Position numbers and translations under genes: made by a program. From Bacteroidota bacterium (GTDB lineage: Bacteria > Bacteroidota > Bacteroidia > UBA7662), in contig VGGT01000079.1 of NCBI GenBank assembly GCA_016868485.1, positions 1-8,047 of the forward strand: 8,047 nucleotides of DNA, given 5' to 3'. This document shows, one piece after another, positions 6,768 to 8,047 of this stretch. Positions within the stretch are counted from its first letter, which is position 1. Every line of letters starts with the position of its first letter. The notes beneath the pieces are model-generated. The model searched no databases. It saw nothing but the letters and a program-made list of their open reading frames with translations, and was not told the DNA's origin.

Positions 6768-8047
6768 ATGTCCCTATTTCGTCGAACTCAGTTCAACTTG
6801 ACCTTTCTTCTGTTTTTTTTCTTAGGAACGTCCCTGCGCGACGGCTTGGGTTCATCGCCCTATTTATTCACCCCAGCACGCGCATCAGCGAAAATTGAAC
6901 GGCCCGCATCCGCTCCCCTTTCCCAAAATTCAGTTCCAAAATCCGGCAGCCAAAAAAACGAAAGTCAACGCCCCTTGGTGGTGGCCACCACAGGGTTTCT
7001 AGCTGATATCGCCGGCCAAATCGCTGGTGATGCCTGTACGGTGGTGTCGTTGCTTCCAACAGGCACCGACCCCCATACCTACGAAGCCATACCCACCGAT
7101 GCTGCCTTACTGTCGCGTGCGGATCTGGTGATAGAAAACGGGCTTACCCTGGAAGGCTGGCTGGAAAAATTAATCAGGAACACCAGTCAACGGGCCATAA
7201 GGGTGGTTGCAACAACAGGAATCGTTCCCATTCAAAGTGCTGAACACCAAGGAAGTGTTGACCCACATGCCTGGATGGATCCGGTGCATGGTCGGCGATA
7301 CGCCCGCAATATTTGCTCGGCACTCATCAAGCTGATGCCCGATCAACGTCAGTATTTAGAGGACCGATGGTTAGGCTATGATCAACAATTGGGAGAAACC
7401 GATGCCTACATTCGTCGAATCTTATCGATTGTTCCACCCAAACATCGGGTAATTGCCACCACCCATGATGCATTTCGGTATATGGGCAACCGCTATGGCT
7501 ATGCGGTCTTGTCGCTCCTTGGCACCACAACCGATGCTGAAGTGCGCACCAGCGACCTCCAAGAAATGGTCAGAAACATTCAGAGTCGACGCCTACCGGC
7601 GCTCTTTGTGGAAACCACCCTCAATCCACGCCTCATGCAGCAGGTGGCGCGCGATGGTGGCATTCGATTGGGCGGCAAACTGTATGCCGATAGTATGGGT
7701 CCAAAGGGAAGCGGAGCCGACACCTACCTCAGCATGCTCAAGCACAACGCGCGGGTTATAGCATCGGCCTTGGCGCCACAAGCGTACGCATCCTATGTTC
7801 AGAATAAACAAGTTTCGAATGGGAAGAGCGAAACAGCTGTTGATGAAGAAAAGGCAGAGAATCGCCCGTCCAGCGCCCACAATAACGACCGAAACGAGGT
7901 CGGCAACAACGACCTCTTGAACGAGGCATACCCCATCGGGAACCTCGTTTTCCTGATGATCATACTGGCCTGCTTTTCTGCAGCCGCATTTTTCCTCGTT
8001 CTACGCATACAACGTGCTGCACCCCGCATTGAGCTAGGCAACCAACC
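6768..8047 (+). CDS. TroA/ZnuA-family metal ABC transporter substrate-binding protein with C-terminal transmembrane extension, 3' partial
   Basis: Periplasmic receptor that would bind Zn or Mn and deliver it to an ABC permease. The 426 visible residues have no stop. Residues 1-23 look like a signal sequence or anchor (RR, then LTFLLFFFLGTSL); there is no lipobox Cys. A Ser/Pro/Ala-rich stretch leads to the domain start PLVVATTGFLADIAGQIAG (69-87). The four expected metal ligands are present: His103 (GTDPHTYE), His167 (DPHAWMDP), His233 (THDAFRYMGNRYG) and Asp308 (LYADSMG). This His3Asp set resembles TroA, and the His-rich loop of zinc-specific ZnuA proteins is absent, so Mn is as likely as Zn. 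The domain ends near DTYLSMLKHNARVIASAL (318-335), where most homologues stop. Here a polar Asn/Glu/Asp-rich linker (about 345-386) and a hydrophobic helix (about 390-412, followed by RIQRAAPR) continue. The helix fits the positive-inside rule for an inner-membrane tether. What follows beyond the edge is unknown. ATG 6768 is the first start after an in-frame TAA at 6726-6728. Confidence 0.9.
   Translation, partial: MSLFRRTQFNLTFLLFFFLGTSLRDGLGSSPYLFTPARASAKIERPASAPLSQNSVPKSGSQKNESQRPLVVATTGFLADIAGQIAGDACTVVSLLPTGTDPHTYEAIPTDAALLSRADLVIENGLTLEGWLEKLIRNTSQRAIRVVATTGIVPIQSAEHQGSVDPHAWMDPVHGRRYARNICSALIKLMPDQRQYLEDRWLGYDQQLGETDAYIRRILSIVPPKHRVIATTHDAFRYMGNRYGYAVLSLLGTTTDAEVRTSDLQEMVRNIQSRRLPALFVETTLNPRLMQQVARDGGIRLGGKLYADSMGPKGSGADTYLSMLKHNARVIASALAPQAYASYVQNKQVSNGKSETAVDEEKAENRPSSAHNNDRNEVGNNDLLNEAYPIGNLVFLMIILACFSAAAFFLVLRIQRAAPRIELGNQ

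Noticed and set aside
7593..8041. Minus-strand open frames opposite the metal receptor gene
   Set aside because: The plus-strand frame carries all four metal ligands and family motifs, so these are antisense shadows.
1..8047. CRISPR array, tRNA, rRNA, insertion sequence or phage features
   Set aside because: No regularly spaced repeats, cloverleaf, ribosomal RNA stretch, transposase or terminal inverted repeats were recognised by eye; a covariance-model scan could confirm this.

Overview
The window reads as a chromosomal segment of a Gram-negative member of the Bacteroidota, probably a Cytophagales-type bacterium of roughly even base composition. The evidence is a SusC/SusD (RagA/RagB-type) outer-membrane uptake pair, A-rich leaders without Shine-Dalgarno sequences ahead of susD and sodA, two copies of the Bacteroidota -7 promoter octamer TATTTTTG, and a TolC-family protein with the GRxIDPFTN-type sequence typical of this phylum. 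This placement is inferred from gene content; no ribosomal marker is present.

Layout: (1) 1-901, minus strand, most of a TolC-family outer-membrane efflux protein, cut at its C-terminal end by the window edge. (2) 902-1136, a divergent intergenic region with a -7 box for tolC, a perfect 12-bp tandem repeat and a small palindrome. (3) 1137-5666, plus strand, a two-gene operon: a 1065-residue SusC-like TonB-dependent transporter and a 438-residue SusD-like surface lipoprotein, 15 bp apart. (4) 5681-5716, a strong hairpin with A and T tracts that can serve as a bidirectional terminator for the two converging transcripts. (5) 5737-6345, minus strand, a complete Mn-type superoxide dismutase. (6) 6346-6767, a 422-bp divergent region with a 9-bp repeat, inverted repeats, a DtxR-like palindrome and a -7 box. 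(7) 6768-8047, plus strand, a TroA/ZnuA-family metal-binding protein that continues past its normal end into a polar linker and a transmembrane helix, then runs off the window.

Functionally, SusC and SusD should form one 'pedal-bin' importer for a large nutrient (glycan or peptide), but no degradative enzyme or regulator is beside them, so the substrate is unknown. The superoxide dismutase and the metal-binding protein are transcribed divergently, which suggests a link between Mn (or Zn) acquisition and oxidative-stress defence. The most unusual item is the metal-binding protein: an apparent fusion of a periplasmic metal receptor to a membrane segment, with no lipobox. The other genes look like ordinary members of known families.
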